Source: Phaeobacter sp.
GTDB taxonomy: Bacteria; Pseudomonadota; Alphaproteobacteria; Rhodobacterales; Rhodobacteraceae
Assembly (NCBI RefSeq): GCF_022825805.1
Contig: NZ_JAJDWC010000087.1
Span: 1 to 48,207, forward strand
DNA length: 48,207 nucleotides
Direction: 5' to 3'
Part shown: positions 1 to 7,797 of the stretch, piece by piece
How the letters are laid out: every line of letters starts with the position of its first letter
Position numbering within the stretch: the stretch's first letter is position 1
Translations under genes and position numbers: made by a program
Notes under the pieces: generated by a model
Seen by the model: the letters and a program-made list of their open reading frames with translations, nothing else
What the model was told of the DNA's origin: nothing
The model's database searches: none

Positions 1-1
1 C

Positions 2-61
2 AAAATCACTCCGGAGCAACTCGACCTCTTCGCAACCCTGAACCTGCCAAAACCGGCCTGA
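2..61 (+). CDS. C-terminal fragment of an unidentified CDS
   Basis: The window opens inside an open frame on the plus strand that reads KITPEQLDLFATLNLPKPA and stops with TGA at 59-61. The composition looks like a real protein tail (no rare residues, a helix-like run ending in a proline-rich end), but it is too short to assign to a family. It converges on the DUF3726 gene. The 144 bases between them (62-205) hold no strong hairpin or gene that I can see. Confidence 0.45.
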   Translation, partial: KITPEQLDLFATLNLPKPA

Positions 62-205
62 CAGCCTGTTGTCGTCACACAAACGCCACTTCCGGGTGAA
101 AAATATCAAATACTTACGCGATTAACTGTCGAACTTGGGGGTAAGGGTTTCGGTCGTCATATGTCTTTCCAATCCTGTCACGTTATGTCGCGCGCGGCGA
201 AATGA

Positions 206-856
206 TCAGTCGTTGTCGGTCAGCCCTGCTCCGGCACCCAGACGGCGGCTTTCCTCTGTCGCGGGCGCAAATGTGCGCTGTGCAAACGCCTCAAGTTGCG
301 CCCAGCTGGTGGCGCAGACCTCCGCCCGCATCATCGGCTCCTTGGGGCCAGTCATCTGCGCAGGGGCGCAAAAGCTGACGTGATCGGCCTGTTCCAGGCG
401 CAGGGTTTCAGGATCCCCGCTCACGCATAGGCAACGCCCATCGGTGGTCAGCTGCGCGCCATGCCAGGTGGCGGACACCGGCTGCCCCAGGCGCAGCGCC
501 GCGCCCGCCATGAAAGGCACGGCCAGCAAGGGCAACGTGACCGAGGCCATTTCGATACTGCCGCGGTCCATCAGCCGAACCGCACAATCACTGAGAGCGG
601 CGCCCGCGATCAACGGGCTCATGCGATAGGATGGCGCGTGCCAGACCTGCGCCCGCAGAGACACAGGCGACACATCAATCGCAGGCACGCGGTCATTGAC
701 GGTGAGCAACCTGGCCAGCATCTCGGTGCCCGGCAGACCAAATGACGCCAGCCAGCGCGTGCCTTTGGCGGCCTCCTCGGCCAGCCCCCAGGACAGGCCA
801 GCCCCGCGCGCCGCGCGTTTGGCCATCGCTTCGATTTCATTGAGAGAATGGCTCAT
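206..856 (-). CDS. DUF3726 domain protein
   Basis: A protein of 216 residues starting MSHSLNEIEAMAKRAARGAG, which I recognise as the DUF3726 family. The family has no proven reaction. The N-terminus is a helical segment resembling the start of a subunit that packs against a partner, followed by a region rich in small residues. There is no signal peptide or membrane segment. The start at 856 is chosen because its ATG overlaps the stop of the upstream gene (ATGA, 853-856); an in-frame start further upstream would intrude 100 bases into that gene. It is the last gene of a four-gene operon with the 563-residue protein, an M19 peptidase-like protein and an aldehyde dehydrogenase, so it probably serves the same catabolic route. 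Function unknown. Confidence 0.8.
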   Translation of the reverse strand: MSHSLNEIEAMAKRAARGAGLSWGLAEEAAKGTRWLASFGLPGTEMLARLLTVNDRVPAIDVSPVSLRAQVWHAPSYRMSPLIAGAALSDCAVRLMDRGSIEMASVTLPLLAVPFMAGAALRLGQPVSATWHGAQLTTDGRCLCVSGDPETLRLEQADHVSFCAPAQMTGPKEPMMRAEVCATSWAQLEAFAQRTFAPATEESRRLGAGAGLTDND

Positions 857-2544
857 GCGGCGGTGGTCTCTTGCTCGGGATAGACCCAGAACTCTGCGTT
901 CTCGGCAGTCAGTTCTGGCGGCAGCGGCGCGCCCCGATACATGCAGATCCGCACCCAACGGTCAGAACGGGGATCAAACTCGGTTGCACCAAAAAACGAC
1001 AGTTTGCAGCGCAGCATATCAATCGGCAGCAGCTCCGCAGAAATGGTGTTGTCGCGGATTTCGGCATAGGGTGCGCGCCCAGCGATCTGCACCCGGCGCA
1101 CCACATGGCGGTGTTCGGGATGGCGCAACAGGAAATCCGCCACCTGCCTGTCGGCAGGCCAATGACGAAGCGCAGCATAGAGCATGGCAGCATCGCGCCC
1201 CGGCGCCAGCGGCTGCTCATAGGCTTCGATCGGCTCCTCAAAGCGCTGGCCAAGCCGTGGTTCCAGCTTTTCCTCAGACACATACCAGGCGCGCGCTGTG
1301 CTGTCGGGCTGGTCCCAGTCCGTTTCAATCGCCCAACCATAGATCTCTTGCAGCAGACCGCGCAGATCTGCCACCGTCATGGCCCCGGCGATCCGGAACA
1401 AAGCCGTATTGTCCGCAGCCATCTGCTGCGACAGGTCATCCACCACCTCTCCAAAAGGTTCCAGCATCAAAGACACCAGCCACTCCTGACCTTCTACACT
1501 CAGCGTGCGCTCGGCCCAGGCATAAAGCGCGTTCCAGGGATGTGAGCCCTGCAGAGGATCCTGCGTCAGATGATCTGTCACCTGGGCCACATCAGTGCGA
1601 AGCTGCGCCAGTTTTTCGATTTGAATGGGATGTTGGGATTGCCAGCCCGCGATGGCCGCGGCGCTTCGCTGAACCAGCGCCAAAAACACTTCCCTCGCAG
1701 CATCGGATACATCCGCCTGGCCGCGCACGGCTTGCAGCGCGCGTTCCCTCGCCGAAATCCAGTTGTTGAACAAAACCGGATGGTTCAGCAGAAACGGCGC
1801 CATGCCCAGCCCGGTCGAGTTGCCCATGCCGATAGAACGCGCCAATGCAGGGTCCAACCGTGCCGCGGTCTGCCCGGTTTCTGCCGCCCGCAAATCCGCC
1901 ATATGTTGCACCAACTCTAGCACAAACCAGCGTGTTAGATAGACTGACAACATTTCAACCTGAAACGGCACCGCAAATTCGGCGCGTTGGGCCACCATTT
2001 CTCGGTCAGCGGCCCCCAGTTTGCCGGATCCATACACTGCAGTTGTGCGCATCAGATATCCAACATCCTGCATCTTTTGCGCATCGGGCTGCTGGCCTTT
2101 TGACAGCTGATCCACCACATGTTCCCACAGCCGAACGGATCGGTTCGCCCGCGAGACTGAGAGCTCTTTTTCGCTGACACGACCTGCTTCCTGGAGCGGG
2201 ATATTGCCACGCAGCCGCGCGATATCATCCGCAGTTGGGACGCCATCAAACAGGGTAAAGGTGGCATCCCAAGCGGTCGCAATGACCCGATCGGAGCGCA
2301 GTTCCGCTGGCAAATCATGAGCAAAAGCAATGAGAGAATAGGTCCGGTCCGGCCCATGTGCTGTCAACACCGCCGTGCCCTCGCCCTTGGCATCAATCTC
2401 AAAGCGCGACTTTTCAAACCGCCAGCCTTCGCGTGCGATGCGCCGCAACAGAACCCGCATGAACGACAGACGAGACTGGTGGAAAGACCCCAAACGCGCC
2501 AACCGCATCACCATTTTTGGATCCCGCAGTGGAATTTCAGTCAT
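853..2544 (-). CDS. Conserved hypothetical protein, 563 aa
   Basis: I do not recognise a named family. The protein is soluble-looking, largely alpha-helical, with many Trp, Arg and Gln residues and no signal peptide, membrane span or nucleotide-binding motif. The N-terminal part (about 1-110) contains a short beta-rich stretch (AVLTAHGPDRTYSLIAFAHD). The middle (about 110-330) is helical with a run ending SIGMGNSTGLGMAPFLLNHP, whose Gly/Ser/Thr-rich SMGNSTGLG-like loop could bind a phosphate or cofactor, though this is inference. A good ribosome site (GGAGG) lies about 10 bases before the ATG at 2544, after a 68-base gap from the M19 gene. The stop is coupled by ATGA to the DUF3726 gene, so the two products are probably made together and may form a complex. 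Its place between a peptidase-like protein and DUF3726 points to a catabolic role. Confidence 0.8.
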   Translation of the reverse strand: MTEIPLRDPKMVMRLARLGSFHQSRLSFMRVLLRRIAREGWRFEKSRFEIDAKGEGTAVLTAHGPDRTYSLIAFAHDLPAELRSDRVIATAWDATFTLFDGVPTADDIARLRGNIPLQEAGRVSEKELSVSRANRSVRLWEHVVDQLSKGQQPDAQKMQDVGYLMRTTAVYGSGKLGAADREMVAQRAEFAVPFQVEMLSVYLTRWFVLELVQHMADLRAAETGQTAARLDPALARSIGMGNSTGLGMAPFLLNHPVLFNNWISARERALQAVRGQADVSDAAREVFLALVQRSAAAIAGWQSQHPIQIEKLAQLRTDVAQVTDHLTQDPLQGSHPWNALYAWAERTLSVEGQEWLVSLMLEPFGEVVDDLSQQMAADNTALFRIAGAMTVADLRGLLQEIYGWAIETDWDQPDSTARAWYVSEEKLEPRLGQRFEEPIEAYEQPLAPGRDAAMLYAALRHWPADRQVADFLLRHPEHRHVVRRVQIAGRAPYAEIRDNTISAELLPIDMLRCKLSFFGATEFDPRSDRWVRICMYRGAPLPPELTAENAEFWVYPEQETTAA

Positions 2545-2612
2545 TTTCAGACACCTCCGCTGGCATAATCAGATCAGCTCCCAAAGGCCCGCCCCGTATC
2601 TCGACAGCGGCA

Positions 2613-3599
2613 TCACCCTTGTGGACCAAAGTTGTCGGCAAAGAACCGGTACCAGTTCTCGCCCATCACACCTGCAACTTCATGCTCTGCCATGCCGACG
2701 GACCGCAAACCCTCACGGATGTTGCCAAAGTCGCGATTGTCCTGAAACCAGGTCGGCATCGGCGGGAACCCTGGGTCAGATTTGGACCCTTCGCCATAGT
2801 CGATCTCTTTGCTCCAGCGCCCAACCCGCATCCATTCCACAACAGAGTCGGGTTGATCCTGGCACAGGTCGGTCCCGATCCCCAAATGTTCAACACCAAA
2901 TTGATCGGCGGTGCGGGCAACCATTTCGCAGAAACTCTGCAACGTGCAGTCCGATTTGCCCTTGAGGTGATGGGGATAGACCGAAAAGCCAAGCATCCCA
3001 CCATTCGAGGTGACCGCCCGGATCACATCCTCTTTCTTGTTGCGCAGCGCAGGCGACCACTCATACGGATTGGCATGGGTGATTGCGATGGGGCGCTCTG
3101 AATACTCCGCCGCGTCGATGGTTGAACGGTCGCCGGAATGGCTCATGTCGACGACCAAACCCACACGGTTCATTTCCCGGACCACCTGTTTGCCCATCCG
3201 GGTGAGGCCCGTGTCTTCCTGCTCATAGCATCCGGTCGCGAGCAACGACTGATTGTTGTACGTGAGCTGCATGAATCGCGCGCCGAGGGTGTGCAGGATT
3301 TCGACCAACCCGATATCATCCTCAATCGGGCTGGGGTTTTGAAATCCGAAGAACACCGCCGTGCGCCCAGATGCACGCGCCGCATCGATATCAGACGCCC
3401 AGAGCCCCTTCATGATCAGGTCGGGATACTCTTCGAACCAGCGGTTCCACCGTTCGAAATTCAATACGGTTTCGCGGAAATTCTCGTGATAGGCGATGGT
3501 GACGTGGATCGCATCCACCCCACCTTCGCGCAATTGGCGAAAGATCTTTTCCGACCAATTGGCATATTGCAGCCCGTCGATCAGCACGCCCCCTGTCAT
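2613..3599 (-). CDS. M19 (membrane dipeptidase) family protein, atypical metal site
   Basis: A 328-residue protein of the amidohydrolase-fold peptidase family M19 (renal/membrane dipeptidase). Retained family features are the helical 'RWNRWFEEYPD' segment near 50-60, His154 in VDMSHSG, His175 in ITHANP and Asp244 in GIGTDLC. The usual N-terminal His-x-Asp metal motif is absent: the matching strand reads LIDGLQYANWS (residues 7-16). The bridging Glu appears replaced by Gln87 in FGFQNPSPIE. This matches my memory of a divergent M19 branch, such as the protein next to the dimethylglycine demethylase genes of Pseudomonas aeruginosa, rather than classical dipeptidases. No signal peptide, so it acts in the cytosol. 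It is coupled by ATGA (3596-3599) to the aldehyde dehydrogenase upstream. It may be a one-metal hydrolase, a lyase or a non-catalytic protein. Confidence 0.85.
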   Translation of the reverse strand: MTGGVLIDGLQYANWSEKIFRQLREGGVDAIHVTIAYHENFRETVLNFERWNRWFEEYPDLIMKGLWASDIDAARASGRTAVFFGFQNPSPIEDDIGLVEILHTLGARFMQLTYNNQSLLATGCYEQEDTGLTRMGKQVVREMNRVGLVVDMSHSGDRSTIDAAEYSERPIAITHANPYEWSPALRNKKEDVIRAVTSNGGMLGFSVYPHHLKGKSDCTLQSFCEMVARTADQFGVEHLGIGTDLCQDQPDSVVEWMRVGRWSKEIDYGEGSKSDPGFPPMPTWFQDNRDFGNIREGLRSVGMAEHEVAGVMGENWYRFFADNFGPQG

Positions 3600-5047
3600 C
3601 CGACCGGACCTGCACTGATGTAGGCGGTTTTGACGGTGGTGTAGAATTCTGCTGCCGCTTTGCCCTGCTCTCTTGGCCCGTAAGAACTGTCGCCACGGCC
3701 ACCAAATGGCACGTGATAGTCGGTTCCCGCGGTCGGAAGATTGACGGTAACAACACCCGTACGCGCATGGCGACGGAAATGGGTGGCACGCGCCAACGAT
3801 TGGGTAACAATGCCCGACGTCAGACCAAAATTGGTGTCATTCACCACCGACAGCGCCTCGTCATAGCTGTCGACTTTGATCACGCTGGTCAGCGGCGCGA
3901 ACATCTCTTCGTGGTTGATGCGCATGTCGTTGGTCGTGTTCAAAAACACACCGGGCGACATGTAATACCCCTGCTGCGGCATCTCCAGTCGCTGACCGCC
4001 ACAGGCCAGTTCTGCACCTTCGGATTTGCCCAGATCAACATAGGCCAGGTTCTCCAGCAATTGCTGTTCGCTGACCACTGGGCCCATCTGTGTGCCCTCG
4101 GCCAGGGCATGACCCACTTTGATCGCCTTGGTTCCGGCCACGAGTTTTTCGACAAACGCGTCATAGACCGCAGCGTGAACCACCAGGCGCGAGGAGGCCG
4201 TGCATTTTTGACCCGCCCCACCAAAAGCACCGCCAAGAGCCAGGGTGGCCGCCAAATCAAGATCAGCATCATCCATGACAGCCAAGGCGTTCTTTGATCC
4301 CATTTCCATCTGAACCTTGGTCAGCTGTGGGATAGCCGCGGCGGCAATGCCCTTGCCAACCGGCACCGAGCCGGTGAAGGAAATCGCATCGACCTTATGG
4401 CTTTCCGCCAGCCGCTGTCCGATGGAGCGACCCGCGCCCATCACCAGCGAAAAGAGCCCTTTGGGAATGTCCTGACGGGCAATAATCTCGGTGAGCGCAA
4501 CTGCAGAGGCAGGGGTCACATTGGCCGGTTTCCAGACCACGGCGTTGCCGTAGCACAGCGCAGGTGCAATCTTCCAGGATGCGGTGGCTGTCGGGAAATT
4601 CCATGGCGAAATCACCGCCACCACGCCAACGGGCTCTCGCCGCACGTCGATTTCCACACCGGGGCGCACGGAATCTGCGTTCTCACCCAGCTGGCGCAGA
4701 CATTCCGCTGCATAATAGGTGAAAAACTGGCCCGCGCGGTAAACCTCGCCCTTGCCCTCCGCCAGCGGCTTACCCTCTTCGCGGCTCAGCAGACGGCCAA
4801 GTTCCTCTGCCCGCTCCATCAGCTCATTGCCAATGTTCATCAGCACGGCCTGTTTGCGTTCCAAGCCATAGGCGGCCCATTCGGCCTGGGCGCGCCGTGC
4901 CTGATCCAGCGTTGCCTCCAGCTGATCCGGGGTCGCCTGAGCGAAGCGACCGACCAGATCACTCAGATCGGAGGGATTGCGGTTTTCGATTTCGCTATCA
5001 CCCGCGTGCCAGTCTCCGGCAATGAGGTTTTTTCCAAGATCAGACAT
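3596..5047 (-). CDS. Aldehyde dehydrogenase, KGSADH-like
   Basis: An NAD(P)-dependent aldehyde dehydrogenase of 483 residues that oxidises an aldehyde to its acid. Seen directly: the SPWNFP oxyanion-hole motif with its Asn near residue 150, the general-base Glu near 248 (MEMGSKN) and the catalytic Cys near 282 (GQKCTASSR). The overall pattern (NLIAGDW start, EEGKPLAEGKGEV, VRREPVGVV) is like alpha-ketoglutaric semialdehyde dehydrogenases of the YcbD/GucD type, but the substrate cannot be fixed from sequence. I prefer the ATG at 5047 (MSDLGKNLIAG) because family members start there; a GTG at 5092 would add 15 residues and neither has a strong ribosome site. First gene of the minus-strand operon with the M19, 563-residue and DUF3726 genes, divergent from a LysR gene with a LysR-type palindrome between them. 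Confidence 0.9.
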   Translation of the reverse strand: MSDLGKNLIAGDWHAGDSEIENRNPSDLSDLVGRFAQATPDQLEATLDQARRAQAEWAAYGLERKQAVLMNIGNELMERAEELGRLLSREEGKPLAEGKGEVYRAGQFFTYYAAECLRQLGENADSVRPGVEIDVRREPVGVVAVISPWNFPTATASWKIAPALCYGNAVVWKPANVTPASAVALTEIIARQDIPKGLFSLVMGAGRSIGQRLAESHKVDAISFTGSVPVGKGIAAAAIPQLTKVQMEMGSKNALAVMDDADLDLAATLALGGAFGGAGQKCTASSRLVVHAAVYDAFVEKLVAGTKAIKVGHALAEGTQMGPVVSEQQLLENLAYVDLGKSEGAELACGGQRLEMPQQGYYMSPGVFLNTTNDMRINHEEMFAPLTSVIKVDSYDEALSVVNDTNFGLTSGIVTQSLARATHFRRHARTGVVTVNLPTAGTDYHVPFGGRGDSSYGPREQGKAAAEFYTTVKTAYISAGPVG

Positions 5048-5132
5048 TCGGGCATCGCTTCTGGCTGTTTTCGTTTGTTCCGGTATGGACACTTACGCAC
5101 TATTCAATCAAACTAAAATTATTGAAGCTGAT

Positions 5133-5147
5133 TTCAGTAATTCTGAA
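5133..5147. promoter_or_regulatory. LysR-type palindrome in divergent promoter region
   Basis: TTCAGTAATTCTGAA is a perfect 5-5-5 inverted repeat that contains the T-N11-A core typical of LysR sites. It lies between the divergent aldehyde dehydrogenase and LysR genes, 21 bases before the LysR start. A second AT-rich inverted repeat (TTCAAT at 5103-5108, ATTGAA at 5121-5126) lies just upstream. This spacing fits autoregulation of the LysR gene with activation of the opposite operon. Confidence 0.5.
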
Positions 5148-5168
5148 GATGGGCACGCGCGCTGATCA

Positions 5169-6065
5169 ATGGCACTCAAAATCGAACTGCTCCGTGGTTT
5201 TGCCGTGGTGGCCCGCAGCGGCAATCTCAGTGATGCCGCAGATATTCTGGGCCGCACACCTTCGGCAGTGTCGATGATGCTCAAACAGCTCGAAGCGCAT
5301 CTGGGCGAGCCGCTGTTTGAAACCGACCGTAAAAACAAGCTGACGGCTCTGGGCGCCTATGTGCTGGAGCAGGCAGAGCGCGAGCTGCAGCAATTCGACA
5401 ATATGGTGAAAGCCATCGAAGGCTATGCCAATGCCACCCACGGCCACGTGCGAATCGCAACCGTGCCGTCGGTCGCAGGATCCATCATGCCGCTGGTCGT
5501 GTCGAAATACATCACCGACCTCAGCAACATCGACATCGAACTGCGCGATATGGATTCCAATTCCATCCTGCATGAGCTGTCGAGAAACCGGATCGACATC
5601 GGGATCGCCACCATGGGCGAAAACAGCGCTGGTCTCTATAGCAGGCACCTGTTGTCAGACGCCTTTGGCGTGATCTGCGCCCCATCGCACCCGCTGGCCA
5701 ATGACAGCGGCCCTGTGGCCTGGGCCGAGTTGCAGGACGCCCGGCTGATCGCCAACAGCCTGTCTGCAGGGATCACCGCGCCCGCCTCCAAAGCGCTCCA
5801 CGACCGCGCGCTGCTGACGGCACAGAACCTCACATCGATCATTGCAATGGTTCACGCCGAAATCGGCATCACGATCCTGCCGGAAATGGCCGCCCGCGCC
5901 GCCAATGCAACCGGTCTGGTGTTCCGCCCCTTGGCCGATACCCTGGCCAAACGACAAATCCACCTGCTGCGCAAACGCGATGCAGCCCTCTCTCCGGCGG
6001 CCCGTATGATTGAACACCATATCGTCACCTGCACCGCTGACATGATGCAAGGATCCGCAGCATGA
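5169..6065 (+). CDS. LysR-family transcriptional regulator
   Basis: A 298-residue LysR regulator. The winged helix-turn-helix fills residues 4-62 (FAVVARSGNLSDAADILGRTPSAVSMMLKQLEAHLG pattern, split here by the usual recognition helix SAVSMMLKQLE). A periplasmic-binding-protein-like effector domain follows from about residue 92 to the end. The effector is unknown. It is divergent from the aldehyde dehydrogenase operon and overlaps the next gene by four bases (ATGA), so it is co-transcribed with the GlxA-like regulator. The neighbouring palindrome at 5133-5147 is its likely binding site. It probably senses the substrate or product of the aldehyde dehydrogenase/M19 operon. The ribosome site is weak. 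Confidence 0.9.
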   Translation: MALKIELLRGFAVVARSGNLSDAADILGRTPSAVSMMLKQLEAHLGEPLFETDRKNKLTALGAYVLEQAERELQQFDNMVKAIEGYANATHGHVRIATVPSVAGSIMPLVVSKYITDLSNIDIELRDMDSNSILHELSRNRIDIGIATMGENSAGLYSRHLLSDAFGVICAPSHPLANDSGPVAWAELQDARLIANSLSAGITAPASKALHDRALLTAQNLTSIIAMVHAEIGITILPEMAARAANATGLVFRPLADTLAKRQIHLLRKRDAALSPAARMIEHHIVTCTADMMQGSAA

Positions 6066-7069
6066 CCGACACGCCTGCCCCTCTCTCTCTCGCAATCCTG
6101 ATCTTCCCGGGCTTCCCGATGGCCTGTCTGACCTCCTGCATCGAGCCACTGCGCGCCGCCAATGAAATTTCCGGCCAAGAGGCGTTTCGCTGGACGGTGG
6201 TGGCCGAAACAGATCAACCCGTCGCCTCATCCTCTGGGGTGACCTTTGCGCCGGACGCCAAACTGTCCGATCTGGCAGCACATGACTATCTGGTCTTCAC
6301 AGCCGGGCCGAACGCGCAGTTTGATCACCCCTCGCGCGCCAATGCGGCCTTGCAACGGCTGATCCGCAACAACACCCGACTGGGCGCGTTCAGCGGTGGC
6401 ATTTTCCCGTTGGCTCGGACCAAACTGGTTGGGGACAATCCGCTTTCGGTTCACTGGTGCTATGAAGCCGCCTTTGACGCGGAATTCCCCGAACTGGAGA
6501 CGCGCAGCACAGTGATTTGCGACGAAGGCGAATTCCTGACCATCTCTGGTGCCTCAGCGGTGTTTGATCACATGCTCACGCTCATCGAAGAGCATTTGAA
6601 CGGCGCCATCATGGCAGAAGTCGCCTGCTGGTTTCAGCATCCATATGTGCGCAGTGCGACCTCCGCCCAGAAAACCCCAGCGTTTTCGACCGCAAAGAGC
6701 ATCGATCTCATGCCCAAGAAAGTGGCCCAGGCGATTGAGCATTTTGCAGAACACATCGAAAGCCCGATCCAAATCAGCGAGGTGGCGGATGCGATCGGCG
6801 TCTCGCCCCGGTCGCTGGAGCGCAGTTTCAAGGACGCCACGGGCCAAAGTCCGCTGAAGTATTACCGCATGATGCGGATGAACCAGGCCCGGCAGCTGGT
6901 GCTCTATTCCAGCACCTCGGTGATCGAAATCGCCTATATGGTTGGCTACGCCACACCCGGCGCGTTTCTGCGGATTTACCGCGAGACCTTTGGCATCACG
7001 CCTATCAATGACCGCCGGGCGAAAAACTCACTCCGGGTCAAAAGCGGCGATGCCCTGCCAGCGGGCTGA
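6062..7069 (+). CDS. GlxA-family (GbdR-like) AraC transcriptional regulator
   Basis: A 335-residue regulator with an N-terminal class-I glutamine-amidotransferase/DJ-1-like domain (about 9-170; SLAILIFPGFPMACLTSCIEPL start) and a C-terminal AraC helix-turn-helix pair (about 222-318; ISEVADAIGVSPRSLERSF and VIEIAYMVGYATPGAFLRIYRETFG). The catalytic Cys of true amidotransferases is not expected to work here; the domain serves as a ligand sensor. This architecture is shared by GbdR, CdhR, SouR and ArgR of Pseudomonas, which sense glycine betaine/dimethylglycine, carnitine, sarcosine and arginine. Its position between a catabolic operon and soxBDAG suggests a methylated glycine as ligand (inference). 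Translationally coupled to the LysR gene. Confidence 0.88.
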   Translation: MTDTPAPLSLAILIFPGFPMACLTSCIEPLRAANEISGQEAFRWTVVAETDQPVASSSGVTFAPDAKLSDLAAHDYLVFTAGPNAQFDHPSRANAALQRLIRNNTRLGAFSGGIFPLARTKLVGDNPLSVHWCYEAAFDAEFPELETRSTVICDEGEFLTISGASAVFDHMLTLIEEHLNGAIMAEVACWFQHPYVRSATSAQKTPAFSTAKSIDLMPKKVAQAIEHFAEHIESPIQISEVADAIGVSPRSLERSFKDATGQSPLKYYRMMRMNQARQLVLYSSTSVIEIAYMVGYATPGAFLRIYRETFGITPINDRRAKNSLRVKSGDALPAG

Positions 7070-7080
7070 CACGAACAACT

Positions 7081-7116
7081 AAACCCAGGGACGTCTGCGC
7101 GACAGCCCTGGGTTTT
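7081..7116. terminator. Bidirectional terminator between glxA-like gene and soxG
   Basis: A perfect 10-base stem: AAACCCAGGG at 7081-7090 pairs with CCCTGGGTTT at 7106-7115, loop of 15 bases, followed by T. The A-run on one side and T-run on the other let it act in both directions between convergent genes. The rest of 7117-7233 shows nothing I can name. Confidence 0.8.
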
Positions 7117-7233
7117 CAACGATTTCGGGCAGAAAGAACACAGCACGGGCGCAGAAGACCACCAGCCACACAGGCCTTGCGACGGCGCGCGCCTACAGTC
7201 AGCTCTGCCCTTGGCTAGCTCTCAAGCGGCCTG

Positions 7234-7797
7234 TCAGCAAATAGACCGTGCAGCGGCCATCAGGGCATGATGCAAAGATCCCGCCGACGAGCGCGGGCCG
7301 ATGACCGCCCAATGCGTCGCACTCTGGCACCACAGATAGACGCCCAGATGCTCCACCCCGGTACGGCACGCAGCGCCCGGAGCCATACTGCGCACCGGCG
7401 CCTTGGTGAGCCGTTCGAACAGATCAAACACCTGCGCGCCAGACACATCAAACCGGCACCAGGCATCGGTCTGATCCACCACCGATGCCGATGCGCCCAC
7501 GTGATGCTTGATCTGTCGGCACAGCACCTCGCCGCCCTCATAGGGGGCTGCGCACATCCATTGCGACGGCCCGGTCCAAAACGCAGACAGATCATCAGCT
7601 GTGGCAGACTGGCCAACCTCTGGCAGATCCAGACCAACGGCCGTGGCCAAGGCCGCGCGCAAGGCTGGCTCCTGATCATTGCGCGCGGACACTGATACCA
7701 ACGCCACATCGGTGATTTCCGCGATGGTGAGGGTGCCAATCGTGTCGCTGCGCGCGGCAGCGGCTCCCAGTGGCGTGCGCGACTGCAACCTATGCAC
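7234..7797 (-). CDS. soxG: Sarcosine oxidase gamma subunit
   Basis: The small gamma subunit of heterotetrameric sarcosine oxidase, 187 residues, similar in size to known SoxG proteins. It has a GcvT-like fold and sits against the folate-binding end of SoxA. Visible family features are the central WTGPSQWM segment (near residues 103-110) and the repeated short beta strands ending in WCQSATHWAVIGPRSSAGSL. I start it at a GTG (7797) that overlaps the soxA stop by eight bases and has a purine-rich GGGGAGAAG ribosome site inside the end of soxA. The longer open frame upstream (to 7944) is shadow of soxA. Last gene of soxBDAG; a bidirectional terminator follows. Confidence 0.85.
   Translation of the reverse strand: MHRLQSRTPLGAAAARSDTIGTLTIAEITDVALVSVSARNDQEPALRAALATAVGLDLPEVGQSATADDLSAFWTGPSQWMCAAPYEGGEVLCRQIKHHVGASASVVDQTDAWCRFDVSGAQVFDLFERLTKAPVRSMAPGAACRTGVEHLGVYLWCQSATHWAVIGPRSSAGSLHHALMAAARSIC

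Noticed and set aside
696..1769. 357-codon plus-strand open frame opposite the 563-aa gene
   Set aside because: Rich in Arg, Pro, Ala and Ser as expected for an antisense shadow in high-GC DNA; the minus-strand gene has better composition, a ribosome site and coupling.
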